Assembly (NCBI GenBank): GCA_017518185.1
Contig: JAFWWB010000081.1
Span: 1 to 39,307 of the forward strand
Source of the DNA: Lachnospiraceae bacterium
GTDB taxonomy: Bacteria; Bacillota; Clostridia; Lachnospirales; Lachnospiraceae
Length of the DNA: 39,307 nt
Direction of reading: 5' to 3'
Positions 9,340-16,392 of this stretch are shown piece by piece (position 1 is the first letter of the stretch; each line of letters begins with the position of its first letter). The notes below the pieces were generated by a model, which was not told the DNA's origin, searched no databases, and worked only from the letters and a program-made list of their open reading frames with translations. The translations under genes and the position numbers were made by a program.

Positions 9340-9348
9340 TGCTATAAT
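9340..9348 (+). promoter_or_regulatory. Extended -10 promoter of the HTH gene
   Basis: TG-C-TATAAT (TATAAT at 9343-9348) forms an extended -10 element about 33 bases before the ATG at 9381, with no good -35. A ribosome site (GGAGG) lies 7 bases before the ATG. Confidence 0.45.
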
Positions 9349-9380
9349 CCTTACAACAAAAGACCAAACGGAGGCCCGGT

Positions 9381-9971
9381 ATGCCCAAAGCAAAAACACC
9401 GAAAACCATAAGACAGCTGAAGCTGCTCATCTATATCGCGACCACCACCTACCACGGTCCCGGTGATCTTACCCTGCATTTCGGCATCAGCCGCCGCATG
9501 CTCCAGCGTGACCTTAAGGATCTGCGGGATGCCGGCGTGATGCAGGTCGAATACGAAAAACGCCATAAAAACTACGACGAATCCTTCATCGATACCGGTC
9601 TTGATGAAACCGCCACAGGCCGGCGCCGTCAGCATCTGCTGCGCCTCCGCCGTCTCTCAACCCTCTTCCTGCATATGGAACGTACCGACGTCTATGCACT
9701 GGAGGAATACGAATCCGCGCTGGAGGAGTATCTGTCCATAAAGGAATATATGAAGGAGGATCCTGAGACTTTCCCTCCCGGTTCTCTCGGTAAACCTCCC
9801 AAAAAGCCCGTCCTTGAGGATATCATAGCCTCCTATTATTCACTGTTCCCGGACAGTAATGAACGCATGCGTCAGAGGGATTTCAAAGCCCTCTGCGATG
9901 CAGGACTTAACATCTATTACGACCATCGTTACAGAGCGGTGATCTTTGACCCCTGCGATGAGGACTGGTGA
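9381..9971 (+). CDS. Helix-turn-helix transcriptional regulator, probably controls the divergent operon
   Basis: The 196-residue protein has an N-terminal winged-HTH-like domain. Residues about 10-60 include DLTLHFGISRRMLQRDLKDL followed by DAGVMQVEYEKRHKNY, the HTH_11/DeoR-type pattern in which the recognition helix leads into a wing. The middle is helical and charged. Residues about 143-190 look like a second, degenerate copy (SNERMRQRDFKALCDAGLNI then YDHRYRAVIF). No WYL or sugar-phosphate sensor domain is present. GGAGG lies at a good distance before the ATG. It is transcribed divergently from the nuclease/beta-CASP/AlkD operon, with a palindrome between them, so it is a plausible regulator of that operon and of itself. 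That role is inferred from position. Confidence 0.8.
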   Translation: MPKAKTPKTIRQLKLLIYIATTTYHGPGDLTLHFGISRRMLQRDLKDLRDAGVMQVEYEKRHKNYDESFIDTGLDETATGRRRQHLLRLRRLSTLFLHMERTDVYALEEYESALEEYLSIKEYMKEDPETFPPGSLGKPPKKPVLEDIIASYYSLFPDSNERMRQRDFKALCDAGLNIYYDHRYRAVIFDPCDEDW

Positions 9972-9978
9972 TCCTTCG

Positions 9979-9999
9979 GAACTGCCCTGCTGTTCCGGT
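9979..9999. terminator. Weak hairpin between convergent genes
   Basis: CGGAAC and GTTCCG flank a 9-base loop in the 41-base gap between the HTH gene stop and the L,D-transpeptidase gene stop. There is no clear T run on either side, so termination activity is doubtful. Confidence 0.25.
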
Positions 10000-10012
10000 C
10001 GGATATGACTGG

Positions 10013-11149
10013 TCATTTCGGTGGCAGGTCCATCTCCCCTTCTCCCGGCTCTATGGCTATGACGCAGTCCGGATGCAGACGCATGAGTATCTCCTTCATG
10101 CGCTCCTCGGCAATGGCCACACAGCCCGCCGTATCCTTTTTCTTTGAATAGCAGTGCAGAAAGATAGCTGCTCCCCTGTCCGGGGTCTGCTCCTCGTTAA
10201 AGCTTATGTTAAGGCAGTACTTATAGGATTTCGTATACTCGATGAGATGTTCGGAATCGCTCTTCAGAAAATCGGATGTCTCCAGATCCGAGACCATGCG
10301 ATTATAATAGGGCGAGTCGGAATTTCCCACCCAGTAAAGATGTTCGTTCACCTTTGTATAGCCCACGGGGCAGCCCGGATCGTCCGCTATGCCGAAGGCC
10401 ATGGTAAAGTGGAACACTCCCGAGGGTGTGGTCTTATCCCCCATGCGCCTGTTTGCCGAAAAACCGTTCTTGCCTATATAGGCGTGGGTCGCAAAGATCT
10501 GGGACCAGCTTCCGTCAGCGTTCTTTTCATAAAGTGAGAGCTCCGCGTTGGAGCCGCCTGTCCCCTTTACATATATAAACTGGCTCCTGCCTTCCAGAGC
10601 CTTCTTACCTTCAAACCAGAAGGGTTCCCGGGCAACAGTCTCCGTGGGAGCTGCCGGCTGTTCAGTAGGAGAAGGTGCTTCCGTGGGTGTTACAGCTTCC
10701 GAAGCTGCCGGCTCTTCCATGGGTAAAGGCTCTTCCGTGGGGGACGGAGCCTCCGTAGGAGTTTCCTCCGCCGCCTCCTCCGCTCCGGTCTCAGTTTCTG
10801 CTTCTTCCGGAGTATCTTCTATGCCCCCGGCAGCGCCGCTTTCCGGAGCACCGTCTTCTTCACTCTCATTCACAAGCCTGCCGGCTTCGGATGCCTGTAC
10901 TCCTTCCGCTCCGGCTATGCCTATCTCTGCTAAGGAAGATTTGCCTGACGGCAAATCTTTGAAGCGCCTCAAAGCCGGCGCGGGCTCCCCCGAGCCAAGC
11001 TCGAGGGCAGAATAGGCAGATTCCGGTATCTGCAGTTCCACCACAGGCCTTTCGGCCTCTGCTGCCGTATCCTCAGGCGCGGCGCTCTCCCCGCAGCCGC
11101 ACAGCAGTGCAAGAAGGAGGACTGCAGCAAATGCCCTGTGCTTAAGCAT
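10013..11149 (-). CDS. L,D-transpeptidase-like lipoprotein with an embedded palindromic repeat
   Basis: The frame is open to 11362, but the upstream part lies inside the next gene. The supported start is the ATG at 11147-11149, preceded by GGAGGAATAGC and giving 378 residues. It opens with a lipoprotein signal (ALLCGC, lipid-modified C19). A long linker follows, rich in Glu, Ala, Pro and Thr with PTEAPSPTEE-type repeats. The catalytic domain is C-terminal: LHCYSKKKDTAGCVAIAEE carries H332 and C343 in the pattern seen in a YkuD-related group of L,D-transpeptidases, which crosslink or modify peptidoglycan. The protein is thus probably anchored to the membrane and acts on the wall. Residues about 46-72 are encoded by a copy of the dispersed ~80-bp repeat (10934-11012), read through without frame loss. 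It is the last gene of a seven-gene same-strand run. Confidence 0.85.
   Translation of the reverse strand: MLKHRAFAAVLLLALLCGCGESAAPEDTAAEAERPVVELQIPESAYSALELGSGEPAPALRRFKDLPSGKSSLAEIGIAGAEGVQASEAGRLVNESEEDGAPESGAAGGIEDTPEEAETETGAEEAAEETPTEAPSPTEEPLPMEEPAASEAVTPTEAPSPTEQPAAPTETVAREPFWFEGKKALEGRSQFIYVKGTGGSNAELSLYEKNADGSWSQIFATHAYIGKNGFSANRRMGDKTTPSGVFHFTMAFGIADDPGCPVGYTKVNEHLYWVGNSDSPYYNRMVSDLETSDFLKSDSEHLIEYTKSYKYCLNISFNEEQTPDRGAAIFLHCYSKKKDTAGCVAIAEERMKEILMRLHPDCVIAIEPGEGEMDLPPK
10934..11012 (-). repeat. Three-hairpin palindromic repeat, copy A, inserted in frame in a coding region
   Basis: Read on the minus strand, this 79-bp copy has the family order. First is a GC hairpin (CCCTCGAGC-TTG-GCTCGGGGG, one wobble pair), then a short CTTTGA/TCAAAG hairpin, then AAGATTTGCC-GTCA-GGCAAATCTT (10-bp stem). 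It encodes the linker peptide SALELGSGEPAPALRRFKDL and continues in frame. It is nearly identical to the intergenic copies at 13.9 and 19.9 kb. Confidence 0.9.
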
Positions 11150-11150
11150 G

Positions 11151-12122
11151 CTATTCCTCCGCGAAGGGATCCGTGTATTCATCTGTAAAGTGCCACAGGC
11201 TCGAAGTATCATATATTTCCGGCAGGACCACCCACTGTCCGTCCTGCACCTCCACATACCAGGTATCCTCGTCAGAGCTGTATTCCATCCAGCCGTAATC
11301 CCCATAATCCGAGGAGATATCCTCATACCAGTACTGCCACTGATAAGGCGTCTCTTCGTCATTAAACCAGAACCAGCATTTCGTTTCGCTGTCGTACCAG
11401 TCCTCCCCGTCCAGATAACAGGTCCTTCCTATCTCTTCCACATAAACGGAATTCTTCCTTGACGCTGTCTCCGTGGTAACGGTCCGGCTTGGGCTGTCCC
11501 CGAATATGGTTATGGCCGTCCCCACCATAACGAAAAGAGCGCAGCTTCCGAAGGTCATGGCCATAAAAATGATGAGCAGGACTACGGCGATCTTTGCGCT
11601 TCTTCTGACAGAAGCCGCGCTATCCTCGCGGGCTTCGGGCTGCCTGTCCATTATGTCTATCTGGAACTGGGCCCCGCAGTTGGAACAGCATGGCAGCTCC
11701 CCTTCCTTACAGCTGTACAGCATCTGGTTCCCGCAGTAGGTACAGCTCAAAAGCAGTGTCGTTCCTGGCACAAACACGTTGCGGTAATAATTTCCCTCCT
11801 CATCGTAGTAGCCCTTCTCAAACCGGCGTCCGTCAGGTGCTGTCCAGGATACGGGATAGTAATCGTAATCATGGCTCTGCATATGATAACGGCTGACGGT
11901 CCTTCCGCCGCCGGACATATAACCTACAGGCTGATGCCTCCTCTCCCTGACACGGGGTATATGGGGCGTCCTGCTCCTTGCAGAATAGGAATAGGAGGAG
12001 TGGCTGCTGCTATGCGAAGAATGGCTCGAACTGCGGCTTCTCGATGATGAATGATGAGAAGACGAGTGGGAGCTTCTGTGTGAACTGCTGTGATGCGAGC
12101 TGCTGTGATGGCTGGGGGGCAT
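11151..12122 (-). CDS. Membrane protein with Ser/His-rich N-terminus and zinc ribbon
   Basis: The 323-residue product starts with a striking low-complexity stretch of serine, histidine and arginine (residues 1-50, runs of HHSSS). A four-cysteine zinc ribbon follows (CTYCGNQ ... CCSNCG, about 128-152), then one transmembrane helix (about 178-205, KIAVVLLIIFMAMTFGSCAL). The C-terminal domain (about 220-323) is rich in Trp, Tyr and Asp (WYDSETKCWFWFNDEE, WQYWYEDI) and is probably extracytoplasmic. No known family was recognised. AAGGAG lies upstream of the ATG. The stop codon is 1 base before the transpeptidase ATG, and its last two Glu codons form that gene's ribosome site. The His-rich tract could bind metal, but this is speculation. 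Confidence 0.8.
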   Translation of the reverse strand: MPPSHHSSSHHSSSHRSSHSSSHHSSSRSRSSSHSSHSSSHSSYSYSARSRTPHIPRVRERRHQPVGYMSGGGRTVSRYHMQSHDYDYYPVSWTAPDGRRFEKGYYDEEGNYYRNVFVPGTTLLLSCTYCGNQMLYSCKEGELPCCSNCGAQFQIDIMDRQPEAREDSAASVRRSAKIAVVLLIIFMAMTFGSCALFVMVGTAITIFGDSPSRTVTTETASRKNSVYVEEIGRTCYLDGEDWYDSETKCWFWFNDEETPYQWQYWYEDISSDYGDYGWMEYSSDEDTWYVEVQDGQWVVLPEIYDTSSLWHFTDEYTDPFAEE

Positions 12123-12140
12123 GGTCTTTTCTCCTTGTTA

Positions 12141-13916
12141 TCAGGAACCGTAATACGGCAGATCCGTTTCGTAGCTGCGGTGGAACACCCAGGTGGCGCT
12201 TCCGAACTTCACCTCGGGATCCGTCCAGACCGCGCGTATCTGAAGACGGTCATCTATAAGTGTCTCAAAATAATATGTAAATTCCCTTCCTTCCTCATCC
12301 TCCGCGACATAGGTGATCTCGGACTGGCCCTGGTCTTCGAAGGTCAGCACCTGTGTCTCTCCGTTTACGCCGCTTAAGATGATGCTTCCGTCCTCATTTA
12401 CTTCAAGGATGGTGCTTCCCTCTTCCGCATACTCCAGGTCGCCCTCCACCTCAGTGGAATAAAGATCCCACCTTCCGGTCAAATCTTCCGGCCAGGCCTT
12501 CCAGATGTTCAGGAAGGAATAGCCTATGTTCTGAAGCTCTGTGGGTACACCGGTGCTGTGGTTGCAGCGGTTGGGTGCAAATGGTATCACCCACCATTCC
12601 ATGCTGAAGGGGGCATAGGCCTCTCTCCAGCCGGTATCCGCCTCCGTGATCCTGTAGCCGATGGCAGTGCAGATAAAGGCATATTCGCCTATCACAGCGT
12701 AATCCTGGATAAAGTTCCTGTATTCATTCGGCATTCCGTATGCCTCGGGCTTGTATATGAAATCCTCATTGAGGATCTGGGCTGAAAAAGGTGATTCCCT
12801 GTAGATCAGGTCACCGTAAGAGTATTCGCTCAGATATATCTCTTCCTCTCCCGTAAAGACTCCTGCGCTTCCTCCGCCCTCCACTAGCATATAGGGAAAA
12901 CCGTCGGATAAGGCATCATAGGCATCCGCATCAAAGACCTCCATGCTGTATTCTTCCCCGGGCATCACCCGGATGGCCGCATAGGAAGCCAGAAAATGCC
13001 CTGTGCCTTCATAAAAGCCTATGAGAAGATATGCTCCGTATTCATCGCTCTCCATCTGCCGGAGCTCGGGCCAGGCCATGCTCTCATCCCCGATGGGATC
13101 GTCCACACTTCCCAGAAGAGTGATATTCCCTTCCGTATCGATGGAGACTATGTCCAGGTCGTGATCATCACTGTAGCGCATGCCCACCAGCATGTCGCCC
13201 CAGAAGCCGAAGATACTCCTCATCCTGTCGTCATCTCCGTTGACGCTGCAGAGTATGTCACCGTCCTTTACTATACTCCAGGTCTCGTCATAATTCTCAT
13301 AATCCTCCACGCCGCAGGTGCAGAGATACTGCCCGTCCTCCGAAATGGCAACCGGGCCGCCGAAGCAGTAAGCCTCCGTAGTACCCGTATCCGGAACGCA
13401 GAGCAGGGTCTGTTCGCTCTCCGGATCGTTCAGGAATATGCCCTAAGGCCCGAGAAATATCTTTCCCACGCCACCGGTCTTACATATCTCTTCGTATTCT
13501 TCGGTATTCAGGTCATAAGCGCAGATGGTGGATTCCCCTGCCCGCCATTCCGTTCCGAGAAAATCTCCGAAAGAAGCGGTATCCTCAAATGACTCCGCCG
13601 CAGACTCCCGGTAATAGACCTTATCGCCCGCGCGGACAAAATAGTCACCGTTATTCTCCACCTCGCCGTTTGCAAAGTCATCCTCAAAAGGAAGGTATTG
13701 AACTGCTGGCGTCTCCGTTGGCTCCGCCTCGGGAGCCGTAGGTTCCGGCTCTTCCGGTTCCGTCACCTCAGGCTTACCGGGCTTTTCGTCCTCCTCCGGC
13801 TCTTCCTCTTTATCCTTTTCATCCGCGTACTTACCGCGGCTTTCACCACCGTCAGCTTCCGCGCAACCTGCCAGCATTGCTGCCGCCAGGAGCAGCGCGA
13901 TCATCCTCTTTTTCAT
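12141..13916 (-). pseudogene. Lipoprotein gene split by an in-frame TAG at 13443-13445
   Basis: The frame runs from the ATG at 13914-13916 (AGAGGAAA upstream) to a TAG at 13443-13445, giving 157 residues: a lipoprotein signal (AMLAGC, C18), an acidic Pro/Glu linker, then NGDYFVRAGDKVYYRES. The same frame continues without another stop from 13442 to 12141, coding about 433 more residues. That second part starts GIFLNDPESEQTLLCVPDTG and includes ISEDGQYLC, WSIVKDGDIL and FGFWGDMLVGMRY, the strand repeats of a beta-propeller-like extracellular domain. Because no frame shift is involved, this is one ~590-residue gene with a single nonsense codon, not two genes. A GTG at 13308-13310 could start a separate cytoplasmic fragment but has no good ribosome site. 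Alternatives are readthrough or a sequence error. TAG ends the neighbouring gene normally. Confidence 0.75.
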
Positions 13917-13926
13917 ATGTTTCCTC

Positions 13927-14010
13927 TTCTGCCCCCGAGCCTCGCTCGGGGGAGCCCGCGCCGGCTTTGAGGCGCTTCAAAGATTTGCCGTTAGGCAAAT
14001 CTTCCTTTTC
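13927..14010 (+). repeat. Three-hairpin palindromic repeat, copy B
   Basis: This is a full copy between the unknown gene ending at 14022 and the split lipoprotein gene. It has stem 1 CCCCCGAGC-CTC-GCTCGGGGG, a middle CTTTGA/TCAAAG hairpin, and stem 3 AAGATTTGCC-GTTA-GGCAAATCTT. On the transcribed minus strand the copy ends in GGGGGCAGAAGAGG, which supplies the purine-rich ribosome site of the next gene. Confidence 0.9.
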
Positions 14011-14021
14011 CGGTGAAAAGA

Positions 14022-14876
14022 TCAGAACCACTGCACTGCTTCATAAATCGTGCTCCGGCGCGCAGTAGGCACCATCTTCTCAACTATCTTATCGGTCTTG
14101 CTCACCACCACAGGTACCAGCACCTTCTTATCACCGGGGAATACCTCTTCCGCGGTCTTCAGCGCATTTCCTATCATCACCGCCAGTGACATCTTGTCCG
14201 AATTCCAGGCCAGCTCCAGCACCAGATAATCCCTTACCTGGGTAAAGAGCAGTGCACCGCAGGGGATGCCGTCCTTATCAAAGCATATCTCGCTGATATC
14301 CTGCCGGTATTCCAGCCAGTCCGGGAAAAGAGGCACCGGCACAGCCCTGTCATCCTGGTTCATCAGAAGATGCAGCTCCGTCCTTTCATCCTCGGTGGTA
14401 TCAAAGAGGCAGCGGCATTCCAGACGATTCATAACTGCCTTGAAGGTCGCCCTCTGCCCCACCTCCGCCAGAGTGAACTCAAAGACGTTGCTCTTCTCTG
14501 CCCTGAGATCCATACGGGCCATTGCAACCACCTGTCTGAAATCATCGGTGATCTCGTCCTCATGGACCTCGAAAAAAGCGCCTTTCAGATTCTTTCCGTT
14601 CCGTCCCCGCTCCCTGCGGATCACATAGCGTAAAAAATCCGCCCTTCTGGAGACCTCGGCTTCCTTTTCATTTTCCAGATGCAACTGAACTATCTCCAGC
14701 CAGTTATTGTGTCTCGCCGTTGCATAAAGTCCGTAAAAGGAGCTGCTCTCACCGCAGTCGTCATAAACGGCCACTGCCCGCATCTCCCCTCTCTTTATCT
14801 GGTCACGGTAGTTCACAGGTATGATATCGCTGAATTCCATAAGGCCGCTGCCCGATATGAGTTTTTCCCTGTACAT
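14022..14876 (-). CDS. Unknown 284-residue protein, possibly GNAT-like fold
   Basis: I do not recognise this protein with confidence. It is soluble and mixed alpha/beta. Short strand-helix patterns (AVAVYDDCGESSSFYGLYATA, WLEIVQLHLENE, GAFFEVHEDEITDDFRQVV) and the phrase IPCGALLFTQVRDYLVLELAW resemble two tandem GNAT-type acetyltransferase folds without the canonical Q/RxxGxG/A motif. Its ATG overlaps the stop of the upstream 486-residue gene by one base (TAATG), with GGAAAGG upstream, so the two are coupled. A later ATG at residue 13 has no ribosome site. It sits in the same run as the kinase-like protein and probably shares its pathway. Only the context supports that. Confidence 0.7.
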   Translation of the reverse strand: MYREKLISGSGLMEFSDIIPVNYRDQIKRGEMRAVAVYDDCGESSSFYGLYATARHNNWLEIVQLHLENEKEAEVSRRADFLRYVIRRERGRNGKNLKGAFFEVHEDEITDDFRQVVAMARMDLRAEKSNVFEFTLAEVGQRATFKAVMNRLECRCLFDTTEDERTELHLLMNQDDRAVPVPLFPDWLEYRQDISEICFDKDGIPCGALLFTQVRDYLVLELAWNSDKMSLAVMIGNALKTAEEVFPGDKKVLVPVVVSKTDKIVEKMVPTARRSTIYEAVQWF

Positions 14877-16336
14877 TACGCCCGCCTTTCCGCCATGGCT
14901 GCTTTGATGGCTTCTCTGGAATCCTTTTCCACATCGGAATAGTGCATGAACTCAAGCTCCTCCCTAAGGTCGTTTAAGGTATCCCCGACAGTGGCCCTCT
15001 CATGATCTGCAGAGAACTCCGCCACCCTGTAACCTACCCTGCACATGGCATCCGCCATCACGAATATGCGGAATAACCCCTCCTGCTCCTCTACGCCAAG
15101 TCCTTCCATCCGGCCTTCCGCAAAAGCCCGGTCTATGGCGTAGCGGAGTTTCTTTGCAAGCGCAAGAGTCTTCATGAGCCCTTCCGTCCCCGTGGCTATG
15201 CCCTTAAGCGTCTGGGCGTCAAACAGCCAGGGTTTGGTGTAGAGGAAGGCCCGCAGCTCTTCCCCGGCGCTGCGGAATTCCTCCACGGTCGTAAGGCTTC
15301 TTTCCTCTTCTTCCTCTTCATTCTCATCCTGCAGATGAACAAAGCCCGGGATCTCACTGAAAGTCATGCCCTCATCCAGGGTGTCCGGGGTGACTCCCCA
15401 TTCCGGCCACATCTTCTCTGCCAGTATGCCGTCGGTCTTCTCTCCCGCCAGCACCCATTTCGCGCAGGCAAGGCAGGCCTCCTCCACATAGAGCAGATCA
15501 CTGACATTCCGGGCCACCCGGCTGGAATATTCCGAAAAAGCAAGCGACATCAAGTACTTCCTTACCGGATCCGTAGCCGGGTCAAAGTACTCGTTGATCA
15601 CCAGCTCCCTCAGCATTTCAAGGCTTTTTGACCTCTCGGCCATCTCCTTCCGGGATCTCATGCTGACCGTATAAATACTCTTTATGATCTTCTGCTTTTC
15701 CGTATCGATCTCCCCGAAGCCCGCAAGGAACTCTGCCAGTTCCGGCGACTCGCCGATATCACCGGCTTCCATGCGTTCTTCTATGCCGGCCTTCTCCTTT
15801 AGATCCTTCATAATGCCTTCTCCGAGGCTGCGGTTTATCCTTTCAGCTTCTGCCTCATATCGTATACAGCTGTTTACCCAGGAATCCCTGGCAGAGGCTC
15901 TGAGCTTCAGGTCATTATGGAGCTCCCCTTTCTCGTCCACTCCGGATGCAGCCAGATAATCCGCCACCGCCTGTTTCATCTCATCCAGGTACTCCGACAT
16001 TCCTTCTGTAAAAGAAGCTAAAGCAGCCGATGCCTCGGACCTGCCGGCTATGATATCCTCTATCCGGTCTCTTGCGTACATGACGGCTGCTACGGAATCG
16101 GCAAAAGCCTGCTTTCCGACAGGGGTCGGGGGCTTCTCCCTGAACTCCTTTCCCGTAAGCAGGGGCATCTCTCCCTTTTCTTTCAGGGCTTCATAGCGTG
16201 AAAGCACCTCGGCCGCCATATCCTGGTTCACATAGTTATCCTTATAGCCTTCCCTTACCGCGCAAGAGGCAAGATAGTATTTCTGTTTTTTCCAGTACAG
16301 GTCGCCCTTCTCCCTGAGGGTCATTTCTTCTGCCAT
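14876..16336 (-). CDS. Unknown mainly helical protein, 486 residues
   Basis: The frame extends to 16378, but the first 14 codons come from the repeat remnant. The ATG at 16334-16336, with GGGAG 7 bases upstream, is the likely start. The product is soluble and almost entirely helical and charged, with no signal peptide or membrane segment. The N-terminal part has a TPR-like feel (EKGDLYWKKQKYYLASCAVREGYKD), and a Glu-rich loop (NEEEEEERSL) lies near residue 350. No catalytic motif was identified. It is flanked by the PI3/4-kinase-like gene upstream and by the coupled 284-residue gene downstream. It could be an adaptor, a substrate or an effector partner of the kinase-like protein. This is inference from operon position only. 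Confidence 0.72.
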   Translation of the reverse strand: MAEEMTLREKGDLYWKKQKYYLASCAVREGYKDNYVNQDMAAEVLSRYEALKEKGEMPLLTGKEFREKPPTPVGKQAFADSVAAVMYARDRIEDIIAGRSEASAALASFTEGMSEYLDEMKQAVADYLAASGVDEKGELHNDLKLRASARDSWVNSCIRYEAEAERINRSLGEGIMKDLKEKAGIEERMEAGDIGESPELAEFLAGFGEIDTEKQKIIKSIYTVSMRSRKEMAERSKSLEMLRELVINEYFDPATDPVRKYLMSLAFSEYSSRVARNVSDLLYVEEACLACAKWVLAGEKTDGILAEKMWPEWGVTPDTLDEGMTFSEIPGFVHLQDENEEEEEERSLTTVEEFRSAGEELRAFLYTKPWLFDAQTLKGIATGTEGLMKTLALAKKLRYAIDRAFAEGRMEGLGVEEQEGLFRIFVMADAMCRVGYRVAEFSADHERATVGDTLNDLREELEFMHYSDVEKDSREAIKAAMAERRA

Positions 16337-16346
16337 TTTATGCTCC

Positions 16347-16384
16347 CTTTTCTGCCCCAAAGATTTGCCGTTAGGCAAATTTTA
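16347..16384 (+). repeat. Three-hairpin palindromic repeat, remnant copy C
   Basis: Only the leading TTTTCTGCCCC and stem 3 (AGATTTGCC-GTTA-GGCAAAT) remain; stem 1 and the middle hairpin are absent. It fills most of the 56-base gap between the kinase-like gene and the next gene, and again donates a purine-rich ribosome site on the minus strand. Confidence 0.8.
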
Positions 16385-16392
16385 CGTCATCA

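Noticed and set aside
11150-11362. N-terminal extension of the L,D-transpeptidase lipoprotein
   Set aside because: It overlaps the zinc-ribbon gene. The ATG at 11147-11149 has GGAGG upstream and is followed at once by a lipoprotein signal.
12141-13310. Separate gene starting at GTG 13308-13310
   Set aside because: The frame continues upstream without a stop to the TAG at 13443, and the lipoprotein start lies beyond it. Two fragments of one gene is the simpler reading.
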